NCBI GenBank assembly: GCA_020631235.1
Contig: JAHDHQ010000012.1
Span: 47,617 to 111,616, forward strand
Origin: Saprospiraceae bacterium
Lineage (GTDB): Bacteria; Bacteroidota; Bacteroidia; Chitinophagales; Saprospiraceae
DNA: 64,000 bases
Reading direction: 5' to 3'
Position numbers and translations under genes: made by a program
Part shown: piece after piece, positions 18,092 through 26,080 of the stretch
How positions within the stretch are numbered: the first letter of the stretch is position 1
How the letters are laid out: each line of letters begins with the position of its first letter
Notes under the pieces: generated by a model
The model's database searches: none
The model's input: only the letters and a program-made list of their open reading frames with translations
Told to the model about the DNA's origin: nothing

Positions 18092-18579
18092 ATGGTCAAC
18101 TGGTTTTCTTGTTTGATCATAAAACTTTGGTCCATAATCCGTGACAAATAAATAAAGAATAAGCCAATTAAAATGGAATAATATAGCGAACCCATATTTA
18201 AAAAGTCGTCTAATAATAAAGAAGGATCTTCCATTCCTACCACACTGTAAAAATGTATAATCCCTAAGATTTGTGGTATTCTAATCACTCCATAGATAAT
18301 GCAAAAAATCCCTGCCATTTTTAATGATTGGATGGTGGGCTTTTCTAAATCATTTCCCTTAAATGATCGCAACACAAACTTTCTGAGGTAAAAAAGAATC
18401 ATAAAAAGTATAGCTACATGAATGATAGGCAGAATAACTTGACCATAGATAAATTGGGTATTGGAGACACCCCCGGAGTCACTGTCATAAAATGGCCTAA
18501 CTAACATAAATATGGAAGACAAAATAAAAGCGAGAAAAACAAAATTCATTAGGTGTTTTAATACTGATAGTAGTTTCAT
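18088..18579 (-). CDS. DUF2975 family membrane protein
   Basis: A 163-residue protein with four predicted transmembrane helices (about 8-28, 45-66, 84-106 and 128-150) and a charged loop GNDLEKPTIQSLKMAG typical of DUF2975, where the segment before helix three contains a conserved RxFxxGxxF-like element (here RSFKGNDLEKP). Function is unknown. It is the first gene of a two-gene unit with the XRE regulator, preceded by an excellent -7 box. Confidence 0.85.
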   Translation of the reverse strand: MKLLSVLKHLMNFVFLAFILSSIFMLVRPFYDSDSGGVSNTQFIYGQVILPIIHVAILFMILFYLRKFVLRSFKGNDLEKPTIQSLKMAGIFCIIYGVIRIPQILGIIHFYSVVGMEDPSLLLDDFLNMGSLYYSILIGLFFIYLSRIMDQSFMIKQENQLTI

Positions 18580-18605
18580 AATTGTATTATTTTATTGTTA
18601 TAAAA

Positions 18606-18613
18606 CAAATATA
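18606..18613 (-). promoter_or_regulatory. Putative -7 box for the DUF2975/XRE pair
   Basis: Read on the minus strand this is TATATTTG, an exact TAnnTTTG match, 26 bp before the DUF2975 start. The sequence upstream is very A+T-rich; no -33 TTG sits at the normal spacing. Confidence 0.4.
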
Positions 18614-18653
18614 TACTAATTATCAATTCTTTTTTATTGTTTTTCAATATTTT

Positions 18654-18674
18654 TTTATTGTTTATTGTTTATTG
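18654..18674 (+). repeat. Three tandem copies of a 7-bp unit
   Basis: TTTATTG is repeated three times without interruption (18654-18660, 18661-18667, 18668-18674), with a fourth isolated copy at 18633-18639. It lies between the DUF2975 promoter and the end of the doubtful small ORF, and would shift the frame of that ORF's tail if the copy number changed. Confidence 0.7.
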
Positions 18675-18846
18675 TGAAAATATCCAATTCTACATGGTTG
18701 TTTAATAAAAAACTAAGCTCATGCAGGTCACCTTTCCTTAGAATGATCAATTGACAAAGCTGGAGGTTTTCCCTTATGGCATTCTTAATCCAGATTTGTT
18801 TAGAGTTGATTTCCAGTTTGGAGGTGTCGAAGAACAAATAAACCAT
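18655..18846 (-). CDS. Doubtful small ORF divergent from the radical SAM gene
   Basis: About 63 codons from an ATG at 18846, starting 17 bp from the divergent radical SAM start. The product would be MVYLFFDTSKLEINS at the N-terminus and LFNN/TINNKQ-like at the C-terminus, where the TTTATTG tandem repeat encodes the last residues. It has no recognisable domain, one Cys and no obvious leader/core structure, so calling it a modified peptide precursor would be speculation. Confidence 0.2.
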   Translation of the reverse strand: MVYLFFDTSKLEINSKQIWIKNAIRENLQLCQLIILRKGDLHELSFLLNNHVELDIFTINNKQ

Positions 18847-18863
18847 TTTTAAAAACGGCGGCA

Positions 18864-19895
18864 ATGGTATCAAATCAAGTAAGTAGTCATATCATTCATC
18901 TGCATCCAACGCTGAAATGTAATTTAAAGTGCAGTCATTGCTATTCCAGTAGTGCTCCCCATTATAGAGATTTTATCGATTTAGATTTAATTAAACCATT
19001 TTTACTTTCTGCCCATCAACTCGGGTTTAATACCATTGCCGTTTCTGGAGGCGAACCATTTTTATATCAAAACCTAGATGCTTTACTTTCTTATTCAAAA
19101 AAAATTGGTTTCAAAAACACTTTAGTTAGTAATGGAATGCTGCTTCAGTCATCATTAGCTAAACGTAGTCTTCCTTTTGTGGACTTTATTGCCTTGAGTG
19201 TAGATGGAAATGCAAGCCAACATGATTTAATTAGGGGGCAAAAAGGCGCATTCAAAAAAATGGAACAAGGCATCGCAATACTTAAAAACCAAAACATTCC
19301 GTTTGGGTTTGCCCACACCATAAATGCTGAAAACTGGAAAAACGTGATAGATTTAGATACATGGGTCAGAAAACAAGGAGCCCATTTATTGCAACTCCAT
19401 CCCTTGGAGTCAATAGGCAGAGCACAAAATGACTGCCAAGATTTTCTTATGGACTTAGATACCTTACACAAAATCTACATTATCGGTAATTTGTTAAAAA
19501 GAGAATCCACAAACACTTACAAAGTACAATTGGACCTGTTGCATGCCCATGAGATCCATCAGGATCCCAGTATTATTAAATATTTTGGAGAAGATTATGA
19601 GATCAATAAAGACAACTTTGCTCGCTCTTTACAATCGTTAGTAGTAAATGAAAAGGGAGACATTTTACCTCATGTTTATGGTTTTAACCCTATCTACAAA
19701 ATAGGTAATATAAGCCATGGTAATTTTAAACTCATACTTGATGATTATCTTTTGGAAAAGGGTTTATTGCTATACAATTTTATCAAAGAATGTTTTAGGA
19801 AGACAAAGAAAAGTAAGCAGAAAATTTACGCTTGGTCTGAATTTTTATATGCTCAAAGTTATGCTGTGAAAACCTCTTTTTTAGATGTAAAATAG
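18864..19895 (+). CDS. Radical SAM protein of unknown substrate
   Basis: A 343-residue cytosolic enzyme. The [4Fe-4S]/SAM motif is CNLKCSHC (CxxxCxxC) near residue 20, followed by the GGEP SAM-binding motif in VSGGEPFLYQNL and by FIALSVDGNASQHDLIRG, as in PqqE/anSME-like radical SAM proteins. The C-terminal third has no Cys cluster, so the SPASM or twitch auxiliary cluster usual in peptide-modifying members is absent. The region after the barrel carries VNEKGDILPHVYGFNPIYKIGNI, a segment like those of SPASM proteins but without Cys. The adjacent minus-strand genes form a metal-type ABC system, but strand and spacing give no operon link. Substrate unknown. Confidence 0.85.
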   Translation: MVSNQVSSHIIHLHPTLKCNLKCSHCYSSSAPHYRDFIDLDLIKPFLLSAHQLGFNTIAVSGGEPFLYQNLDALLSYSKKIGFKNTLVSNGMLLQSSLAKRSLPFVDFIALSVDGNASQHDLIRGQKGAFKKMEQGIAILKNQNIPFGFAHTINAENWKNVIDLDTWVRKQGAHLLQLHPLESIGRAQNDCQDFLMDLDTLHKIYIIGNLLKRESTNTYKVQLDLLHAHEIHQDPSIIKYFGEDYEINKDNFARSLQSLVVNEKGDILPHVYGFNPIYKIGNISHGNFKLILDDYLLEKGLLLYNFIKECFRKTKKSKQKIYAWSEFLYAQSYAVKTSFLDVK

Positions 19896-19896
19896 T

Positions 19897-20343
19897 CTAT
19901 TTTACTTGGGAAGCATCTTCTAAAATGTACATTAAGCGGTTAATATCTTCAGCATTCAGTACTAACTTACCCTTCAAGGTTATCTGGTCGGCAACATATT
20001 TGATCGGTTCTAGAGACTTGACTTCCATAACCGTCTCTGGTCCGGCACCACCGCAGAAAAAACACATATTGTACGGATAGGCAGAAAAGATAAATTCGTT
20101 ATGTGATTTGTAACCTTCTACTGGGATTATGTAACCTTTTAGTTGAACTTCTGTTCCTTCTAATACTTTGATTGGTTCGCTAAATACAGGCACATCTATT
20201 TTAAAACCTAGAACTTCGTCCATCTGCTTTTTGTAAGTCAACTTTGATAAAGTTTTCCATGTGTTTTCTTGAGTATAAGCGACATTGGCCAATACACTAA
20301 ACAGTCCAATAAGCAAGTATATGTGTATGCGTGTTTTTTTCAT
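19897..20343 (-). CDS. DUF3299 family periplasmic protein
   Basis: A 148-residue exported protein with signal peptide 1-25 (ending AYTQ). The core is the DUF3299 beta-barrel-like fold: VQLKGYIIPVEGYKSHNEFIF, then the paired Cys in YNMCFFCGGAGPETVMEV, and IKYVADQITLKGKLVL. The CxxC suggests metal or thiol chemistry. DUF3299 proteins are recurrently encoded beside FtsX-type permease/ATPase pairs in zinc-responsive clusters (the Vibrio zrg genes, from memory), which matches the two genes just upstream. It is 127 bp from the permease and may be the last gene of that operon. Confidence 0.8.
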   Translation of the reverse strand: MKKTRIHIYLLIGLFSVLANVAYTQENTWKTLSKLTYKKQMDEVLGFKIDVPVFSEPIKVLEGTEVQLKGYIIPVEGYKSHNEFIFSAYPYNMCFFCGGAGPETVMEVKSLEPIKYVADQITLKGKLVLNAEDINRLMYILEDASQVK

Positions 20344-20470
20344 AATCGAAACAAAAATAAAGGTATTTACAAAACCTTAGTCAAATATTATATTCTTCCC
20401 TTCAAGCTAATGCTATAACGTCTACATCTTGCAAAAAAGTCAATACTAACTATTAAAGTTTAATTAAAAA

Positions 20471-21868
20471 TTACTGACTTAAGGTATGATGAATATCCAT
20501 GGAATAAGCCTTAATAGCCGGGAACAAGGCCGCTAAAAAGCCTATACCTACTGAGCCTAGGAGAATCCATCCTATCGATGGATGTAATACCCAAGGATTA
20601 AACTGGTAATGATAACGATCACTTAACTGGCCAGCAAAAAGATAAAACACCAAATAAGCCAGCGCAATCCCAACTATAAAACCTAATAAAGCTAATATAA
20701 TCCCTTCTAAACTGATTAAACCAAATAGACTTCCTGGTTTAGCACCTGTTACCCTTAATAGCGCTAACTCATATTTGCGCGTACGCAATGAATTAAATAA
20801 GGATATAAAAATACTAAGTCCCGAAACTATGGCTATTAACAAGGCTAAAAATTGTAATGCACGTGTTCCCAATCCCATTTTATCATACAACATATTTAAG
20901 ACCATAGGCGGTGCAGCCGCTAATAAATTTGTATTTGCGTTTATGTTTCTAGCTAAGCTCAAGGTCCTAAAATCTGTTTTGTTTTTGTAGCGTATCAGCA
21001 TACTCGTTATCTCCTTATCCTCCGAAGCGATCAAATCCGCTCGTGCTAGCATAGGACTAGCTGTATTGTGGTGTGCATGGTTGTGGTCATGATGTGCATG
21101 ATCGTGGTCATGATCGTGGTCGTGGTCGTGGTCATGATCGTGGTCATGGTCATGATGTGCATGATCGTGGTCGTGGTCATGATCGTGGTCATGGTGTGCA
21201 TGGTCATGTGTATCATTATCAGTGGCACTCGAAGGACTAACTTGATGATCATGTACATCCCAAACAGTCCTCGTATCCGTTACAATCAACTGATCTAAGA
21301 CACTGCCACTTGGTGCAACTATACCGACAATGGTTAAAGCGGCATGATCATGACTTAAATCATCCGCCTCATCCAAACCATGAGAAGAATAAAATCGATC
21401 ACCTATTTTTAGGCCTAATGCCGAAGCCACTTCTGCACCCACGACCGCTTCTAAGCTGTGGGTCCATAATCTACCCTCGGCCAATTTAGCCTTATAAAAA
21501 TCAAGTACTCCATGTTCTGTACCCACTATTCTATAGCCTTTATAGTTGTCCCCTAAGGACAATGGCAAAGACGTTTTTATGAGTGGGTGTTTAGGGTTTA
21601 AAAAAGGTTTTGCATCAGCCATAGAGATATTACCCGTCGGTGCATCCACATGATACATACTACATAGAATCATCTGTAAACCACTGCCCTTCGCACCGAT
21701 GACTAAATCTACTTCAGCTAAATTATTATCAAACTTTTTAACCAGTTGATCATTCAACATCAATAAAAAATACATTAAACCTATGCTTAAAGCAAAAAGC
21801 ATTAAATGCAACAATAGCGTTAAAGGTTCGTGCACTATATTCTTCCAAGCTAATCGTATCCAGCTCAT
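20471..21868 (-). CDS. FtsX/MacB-type ABC permease with extreme His/Asp loop
   Basis: A 465-residue permease with four transmembrane helices: one near 18-40, a large periplasmic domain, and three C-terminal helices (about 340-362, 388-415 and 433-455). In the periplasmic domain residues 221-267 are an almost pure His/Asp/Ala run of (HD)n and AHH units, preceded by another His-containing stretch (GLDEADDLSHDHAA), which should bind Zn or other divalent metals. It overlaps the ATPase gene upstream by 4 bp. FtsX-type permeases usually act as mechanotransmitters or lipoprotein exporters rather than import channels. The likely role is metal-linked transport or delivery together with the DUF3299 protein. 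Confidence 0.88.
   Translation of the reverse strand: MSWIRLAWKNIVHEPLTLLLHLMLFALSIGLMYFLLMLNDQLVKKFDNNLAEVDLVIGAKGSGLQMILCSMYHVDAPTGNISMADAKPFLNPKHPLIKTSLPLSLGDNYKGYRIVGTEHGVLDFYKAKLAEGRLWTHSLEAVVGAEVASALGLKIGDRFYSSHGLDEADDLSHDHAALTIVGIVAPSGSVLDQLIVTDTRTVWDVHDHQVSPSSATDNDTHDHAHHDHDHDHDHDHAHHDHDHDHDHDHDHDHDHDHAHHDHNHAHHNTASPMLARADLIASEDKEITSMLIRYKNKTDFRTLSLARNINANTNLLAAAPPMVLNMLYDKMGLGTRALQFLALLIAIVSGLSIFISLFNSLRTRKYELALLRVTGAKPGSLFGLISLEGIILALLGFIVGIALAYLVFYLFAGQLSDRYHYQFNPWVLHPSIGWILLGSVGIGFLAALFPAIKAYSMDIHHTLSQ
21068..21208 (-). repeat. His-Asp codon repeat inside the permease gene
   Basis: On the coding strand this is a tandem array of CAC/CAT-GAT/GAC codons interrupted by GCA-CAT-CAT units, giving residues 221-267. 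The 6-bp and longer internal repeats make it prone to length change by slippage. Confidence 0.9.
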
Positions 21869-22506
21869 GCATTCCAGTTTTTAAGGATGATAGAATTAGC
21901 AAAGTACTCCTTTAATCGTTGGTCATGAGTAACCATAATTAGGCTTGTACCGATTTGTTCTGATTGTTCTTTAAGTAAGGCGATCACTGAGGCACAATTT
22001 GTATCATCCAAAGCAGAAGTTAATTCGTCTGCAAGCACTAGTGAGGGTTTATTTATAAAGGCTCGAGCTATGGCTAATCGCTGCCGCTCTCCTTGACTCA
22101 GTTCAGCAGGAAGTGCATTTTTTCGATGTCCAATGTTGAGTCGATCAAACAAATGATTTATGGCTTTATTATCCACTTTTTTAGATCCAATACGTTGTGC
22201 CAATTGTATATTTTCCATAGCGCTAATGGATGGTATAAAATGCGCTTGCTGAAATACCATTCCTATGTGGTCTCCTCTAAAACTATCTAATCTCCTTGGA
22301 GATAAGTCATAAATGTTTTCCCCGATTAGTTGCACATTTCCATCGGTAGGTTTAAGCATCCCTCCAAGAATATGCAATAAGGTTGTTTTTCCAGCTCCAG
22401 ACTCACCCAGTATCAATAAAGATTCTTTTTGTCCTACACTAATATCTGGAAAAGCGATTCGTACTTGATCTGAAAAGGTATGTGATAAGTTGTTTGTCTG
22501 AATCAT
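21865..22506 (-). CDS. ABC transporter ATP-binding protein (LolD/MacB type)
   Basis: A 213-residue ATPase of normal length for the class. Walker A is GESGAGKTT (about residue 33), the Q-loop is in GMVFQQAHFIP, the signature is LSQGERQRLAIARAF, Walker B is SLVLADELTSALD and the H-loop is MVTHDQRL. It overlaps the permease start by 4 bp (translational coupling) and is the first gene of the cluster. It energises the FtsX-type permease. Confidence 0.93.
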   Translation of the reverse strand: MIQTNNLSHTFSDQVRIAFPDISVGQKESLLILGESGAGKTTLLHILGGMLKPTDGNVQLIGENIYDLSPRRLDSFRGDHIGMVFQQAHFIPSISAMENIQLAQRIGSKKVDNKAINHLFDRLNIGHRKNALPAELSQGERQRLAIARAFINKPSLVLADELTSALDDTNCASVIALLKEQSEQIGTSLIMVTHDQRLKEYFANSIILKNWNA

Positions 22507-22689
22507 AAGCTTTTCAAAATTAATGATTCTTTCTTTATTCTTTTGTAAATGATGTTTGCTTCATTCTTTTATCACGACAAATAGATTGTTCTACTTTTTA
22601 TTTCTTATTCTCTTTAACTTTAGATTTTCCGGATTTAATAAACCTGCGAATAGTAGATTTCCATGCTTTAAAGAATGAGCTGATTGTTT

Positions 22690-23766
22690 CTACTGTACAA
22701 GCAGCAGTTCTCCATGCCAAGCATCATTAATATTTGACATTAGGTAATAAGTTCCTTTAGGCAGATTAGTTAGGTCCAATGTTGTTTCTAGTGCATTTGG
22801 TTTAGTGACTTTTAACACTTCTCCAGTCGTGCTAATCAGTTTTACAACACTTGGTATTTCCGTATACCTAAGTACTACAAAATCACTGGTAGGATTTGGT
22901 GAGATGGTCAATGCCGCTTCTGATTTAAACTCGGTTTTGCTGTTTGTCAACTTTATATCTAAATCCGATAAGGCTATTTTTGAAGCATTCAAAACCTCAG
23001 CTGGATAATTACTGTCTTCATCGAAATATGAAATTTTTGCCACTATTTGGATGTGTTCTGGATCATATGATTCAGGTATTAGATAGTTGTATGACTTGCT
23101 GTACGTTGTTCCTACGATCGGGTTATCGGGCACAATATCTGATTCTCCCCAGTGATTATTGAGTATAGTTCTTACCACATTTGTATGTGCGTAGGACCAA
23201 ATTATATCACCCATTCCTTCGAGCGGGTGTCCTTCCACATCATTCCAATAACTATGTTGTTCTGTCCCTGTTACTTCATCTTCCACGATGAATGTGGAAA
23301 CCCTAAACGGTCCAAGCAAATCTTCTACCAATGGGGAAGTATTTACGCTTAATGCTAATTCGCGGGTATTGGGATCATAGCTCTCAACATCAATGTCTAT
23401 TTCAAAAACAGCTTGCTCCATCAGTTGCTCAGAAATTCTTTGAGACCAAAAGTTCCTACTGACTGTGATGCTTCCATTATTAATCGTCCGATCTATCATG
23501 CCAGTTGGAACGCCAGAAATATTTAAATCATCCCACATGGCGATGCTCTGCTCATTTGTGAGCGGATTTTCAGTCCAGCTGACCGGTTTATGATGACTAA
23601 TCCAGATGACATCAGGGTTTTCACTGGTAATATCTTTTAGTTGTAAAGTTGCATCAGGACATACTCCACAATAGGCATTAGTAAATTTTTCAAATAACAC
23701 TTTCTTTTGACTTATACCGGCATTGGCCAGAATGATAAAACTGAGGAGGAATAAATACCTGGTCAT
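22690..23766 (-). CDS. Omp28-like thioredoxin-fold T9SS protein
   Basis: A 358-residue secreted protein with signal peptide 1-19 (ending AGISQ). Residues 20-120 resemble an Omp28-related thioredoxin fold: VLFEKFTNAYCGVCPDAT with the CxxC pair, then VIWISHHKP and NISGVPTGMIDRT, where the cis-Pro (GVPT) is in the expected position. Residues 125-265 are a beta-domain, and the C-terminal 75 residues (ISPNPTSDFVVLRY to ELLLVQ) are a T9SS sorting domain. It may be a surface thiol-disulfide or protein-binding protein. It is monocistronic with a -7 box 15 bp upstream. Confidence 0.85.
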   Translation of the reverse strand: MTRYLFLLSFIILANAGISQKKVLFEKFTNAYCGVCPDATLQLKDITSENPDVIWISHHKPVSWTENPLTNEQSIAMWDDLNISGVPTGMIDRTINNGSITVSRNFWSQRISEQLMEQAVFEIDIDVESYDPNTRELALSVNTSPLVEDLLGPFRVSTFIVEDEVTGTEQHSYWNDVEGHPLEGMGDIIWSYAHTNVVRTILNNHWGESDIVPDNPIVGTTYSKSYNYLIPESYDPEHIQIVAKISYFDEDSNYPAEVLNASKIALSDLDIKLTNSKTEFKSEAALTISPNPTSDFVVLRYTEIPSVVKLISTTGEVLKVTKPNALETTLDLTNLPKGTYYLMSNINDAWHGELLLVQ

Positions 23767-23780
23767 AGTGTAATTTTTTA

Positions 23781-23788
23781 CAAAATTA
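23781..23788 (-). promoter_or_regulatory. Putative -7 box for the Omp28-like gene
   Basis: Read on the minus strand this is TAATTTTG, an exact TAnnTTTG match 15 bp before the start codon, implying a very short leader. No -33 TTG at normal spacing was seen. Confidence 0.35.
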
Positions 23789-23945
23789 GTCTATTCAAAT
23801 GGCTAAGTAAATAGGTGTAAGACAAAATCTTAAGCTTTGTCAGCCAGCCTGCAATTATAGTCATTTAAGGCAATAAACATTCTTCTTTAGACTTTCCCAA
23901 GCACCTTTTTTTCGAAAATGGTCATCTAGTGATTAAAATGAAAAT

Positions 23946-24446
23946 ATGCGAAAACGAAGACTAAACCACGAAACAGATACTGGACTTTTTGCTGATGTTT
24001 CTTTCCTTCTACTTATTTTTTTTATGATGGTGACTACCTTTCATAAAACGTATCGATTAGATATGAGACTGCCACCCTTGCCCGAAAACACAAGGTCTGG
24101 CAATATGCCCAAGGATCGGATCTTGAAGATTTACTTGAACGGTGATTCAGCATTACTTATCGATGAAGAAGTTGTGCCACTTGATGCTGGTTTAGATATG
24201 TCGGCAGCATTGGACAAAATAACACGGCATGGTACTAAAGGAATCGTCAGTATTTCTATGATGCCCACCAGTAAATATGCAGATTATATTCTTCTAATAG
24301 ATGGTCTTAAACGCAGTAAAAAAACCTTGATGAACCAAAAGGCAAAGGCTATATACGATGCTGATTTTCATTCCCTGAAAGCCGATCAGCAAGCCGCAAT
24401 TAGAGATCAAATCAAGTTTAGTATTAGCGAAAAAGAAATCCAATAA
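23946..24446 (+). CDS. ExbD/TolR family energy-transduction protein (first copy)
   Basis: A 166-residue inner-membrane protein: a short cytoplasmic N-terminus, one transmembrane helix (about 17-36) with the critical Asp in FADVSFLLLIFFMMVTT, then a periplasmic domain beginning RLDMRLPPLPENT. ExbD proteins couple proton flow through ExbB/TolQ to outer-membrane transport or gliding machinery. The second ExbD begins 2 bp after this stop. In Bacteroidota exbB usually precedes such pairs, but no exbB is adjacent here; the gene upstream is on the opposite strand. Longer than the second copy in its C-terminal part, which carries an extra charged helix. Confidence 0.9.
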   Translation: MRKRRLNHETDTGLFADVSFLLLIFFMMVTTFHKTYRLDMRLPPLPENTRSGNMPKDRILKIYLNGDSALLIDEEVVPLDAGLDMSAALDKITRHGTKGIVSISMMPTSKYADYILLIDGLKRSKKTLMNQKAKAIYDADFHSLKADQQAAIRDQIKFSISEKEIQ

Positions 24447-24447
24447 T

Positions 24448-24888
24448 ATGAAAATACCAAGAAAAAAACGCCAGGCTATGACCATAAATACTACCGCTCT
24501 ACCAGACATCATATTTATGCTACTATTTTTCTTTATGGTAAGTACTACCATCCAGAACGATAAAGCTAGCATGGTAGATCTTCCAGTGGCCAAAAATGCC
24601 GAAACAAAACTTAAGAAAGAATATAATGACCTGAACATTTACCTATCCTTATCCGGGCAAAAAACACGTGTAAGTATTAACGGTAACACGCGCGATTTTA
24701 CAGACATGGCCGAACTTTTAAAACTAGAAGTTAATCGCTTAAAATCTAACAATCACAGCGCCGACAAAGCTATTTTATACATTAGTGAAGAGATAGAAAT
24801 GAGTTATGTTAATGCCGTAAAGAAAGCCCTTCAATCCTTGACTATTTATCAGGTGAGTTATATACATAATGGATTAAATGTCCTATGA
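24448..24888 (+). CDS. ExbD/TolR family energy-transduction protein (second copy)
   Basis: A 146-residue protein with a single helix (about 12-34) holding the conserved Asp in ALPDIIFMLLFFFMVSTT, followed by MVDLPVAKNAETKLKKEYNDL and a periplasmic ExbD fold ending LTIYQVSYIHNGLNVL. It starts 1 bp after the first ExbD stop, so the pair is one transcript. Tandem, non-identical ExbDs are common in this phylum and presumably form a mixed dimer with an ExbB encoded elsewhere. Confidence 0.9.
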   Translation: MKIPRKKRQAMTINTTALPDIIFMLLFFFMVSTTIQNDKASMVDLPVAKNAETKLKKEYNDLNIYLSLSGQKTRVSINGNTRDFTDMAELLKLEVNRLKSNNHSADKAILYISEEIEMSYVNAVKKALQSLTIYQVSYIHNGLNVL

Positions 24889-24904
24889 GGCATCAGATAC
24901 TTGA

Positions 24905-25951
24905 TTAATTTTCTTGCTCATAATATATTTTGTAGAACTTCCGTCCATCACTTTCCACTCCTTTTTGGATTAGGTTCTTATCACCATGAATGTATACATG
25001 GAAGTTTTTATCAAGCTTGAGTACACTTCTAAATCGACGTACTTGTTTTTTAACGGCTTGATTAGAAATACTAAAGCTTTGGTTGTTTTCTATATTGTTT
25101 TCTGTCTGAAACTGTTCGCCAAATTGCTGAAATGATTCTATAACTGCTTCGTCTTTTAAAACAGATTGTTCGAAATGATCCTTCTCAAAAGTTTCGTTGT
25201 GTTTAAAATAATCCACTGTTTTGTTGAGTAAATCTATTTTTTCAGTTTTGCTTAACTCCAGATCTTCAGGCATTTCTTTGCTTATAAATTGCTTGGTTAG
25301 ATCTAAAAAATCTTTCGTTTTATTATAATCATCATCACTGGATTTTAATTTAAGAAAATCATTCAGCCAATATTGAGCTTCCAGTGATTTGTTAGTATTA
25401 TCTAGCATCAAAACTGAATAGCCAAAACTCGGGTCAGTATTGAGCACCAAGCATGCTTTGTCAATACCTTTTAACTCAAAGCCAAAATCATGATTAATAA
25501 TATACTGCCCGTTTTGTGGATTCATTTGTAAAAAAGGAACATTACTTTCAGATTTAAATATGCCGATACCGTCCACCATTTCGTCATTATAAATTATCTG
25601 ATCGAAATACACCACATTTAATTCACCAGCTTTAATGTTTGGATGCGTTGAATATTCGTATAATAATTTAGCCATGTTCTGCGACTCTTCGATAAAACCT
25701 TCTTTCGAAGCAAACAGATTTTTAACAGAAGCATACACTTCATTCAGCTCCAAATTGGTGACATGGTTAAAATTGTAAAACTCAATAGGTTTGAATGAAG
25801 ATAAAAAATAGCTCAAAAGATAGTCTAATGAGTTTTCTTGGATTTGACTAGGCGTATTAGAGAGTATCATCCCATCCTCATTCGATTTATTACCTACGTG
25901 ATGAGTAATCAACAAATCTAATTGGACATTATCAAAATTTAAATGCTGCAT
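24905..25951 (-). CDS. Nucleoid-associated protein, NdpA/YejK family
   Basis: A 348-residue cytosolic protein. Family-like segments are ITHHVGNKSNEDGMILS near the N-terminus, LNVVYFDQIIYNDEMVDGIGIFKSE in the middle, NQNGQYII-like MNPQNGQYIINHDFGF, and the closing FHVYIHGDKNLIQKGVESDGRKFYKIYY. Length and order fit the nucleoid-associated (PF04245) family, whose E. coli member YejK associates with the nucleoid. It is transcribed alone, convergent with exbD (16-bp gap), with a -7 box 20 bp upstream. Confidence 0.85.
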   Translation of the reverse strand: MQHLNFDNVQLDLLITHHVGNKSNEDGMILSNTPSQIQENSLDYLLSYFLSSFKPIEFYNFNHVTNLELNEVYASVKNLFASKEGFIEESQNMAKLLYEYSTHPNIKAGELNVVYFDQIIYNDEMVDGIGIFKSESNVPFLQMNPQNGQYIINHDFGFELKGIDKACLVLNTDPSFGYSVLMLDNTNKSLEAQYWLNDFLKLKSSDDDYNKTKDFLDLTKQFISKEMPEDLELSKTEKIDLLNKTVDYFKHNETFEKDHFEQSVLKDEAVIESFQQFGEQFQTENNIENNQSFSISNQAVKKQVRRFRSVLKLDKNFHVYIHGDKNLIQKGVESDGRKFYKIYYEQEN

Positions 25952-25970
25952 ACTTTTTTCTTAAGCTTGC

Positions 25971-25978
25971 CAAAAGTA
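25971..25978 (-). promoter_or_regulatory. Putative -7 box for the nucleoid-associated protein gene
   Basis: On the minus strand TACTTTTG matches TAnnTTTG exactly, 19 bp before the start. No correctly spaced -33 element was found. Confidence 0.4.
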
Positions 25979-26080
25979 GCCAATGCAAGTTAAAAAAGGA
26001 ATTAGCCAAATAGGAATGATGATCTTTAAAGAATAGAATACCAGAATAAGCTTGTAATTTTATACCCACAACAATCCATC

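Noticed and set aside
21068..21298. Plus-strand and alternate minus-strand ORFs over the His repeat (Met/Val- or Met/Thr-rich)
   Set aside because: They are shadows of a short-period repeat; the permease frame has matching helices on both sides.
22598..22720. 40-codon minus-strand frame after the Omp28-like gene (basic, SFFKAWKSTIRRFIKSG)
   Set aside because: It has a TTG start overlapping the preceding gene and no supporting signal; may be chance.
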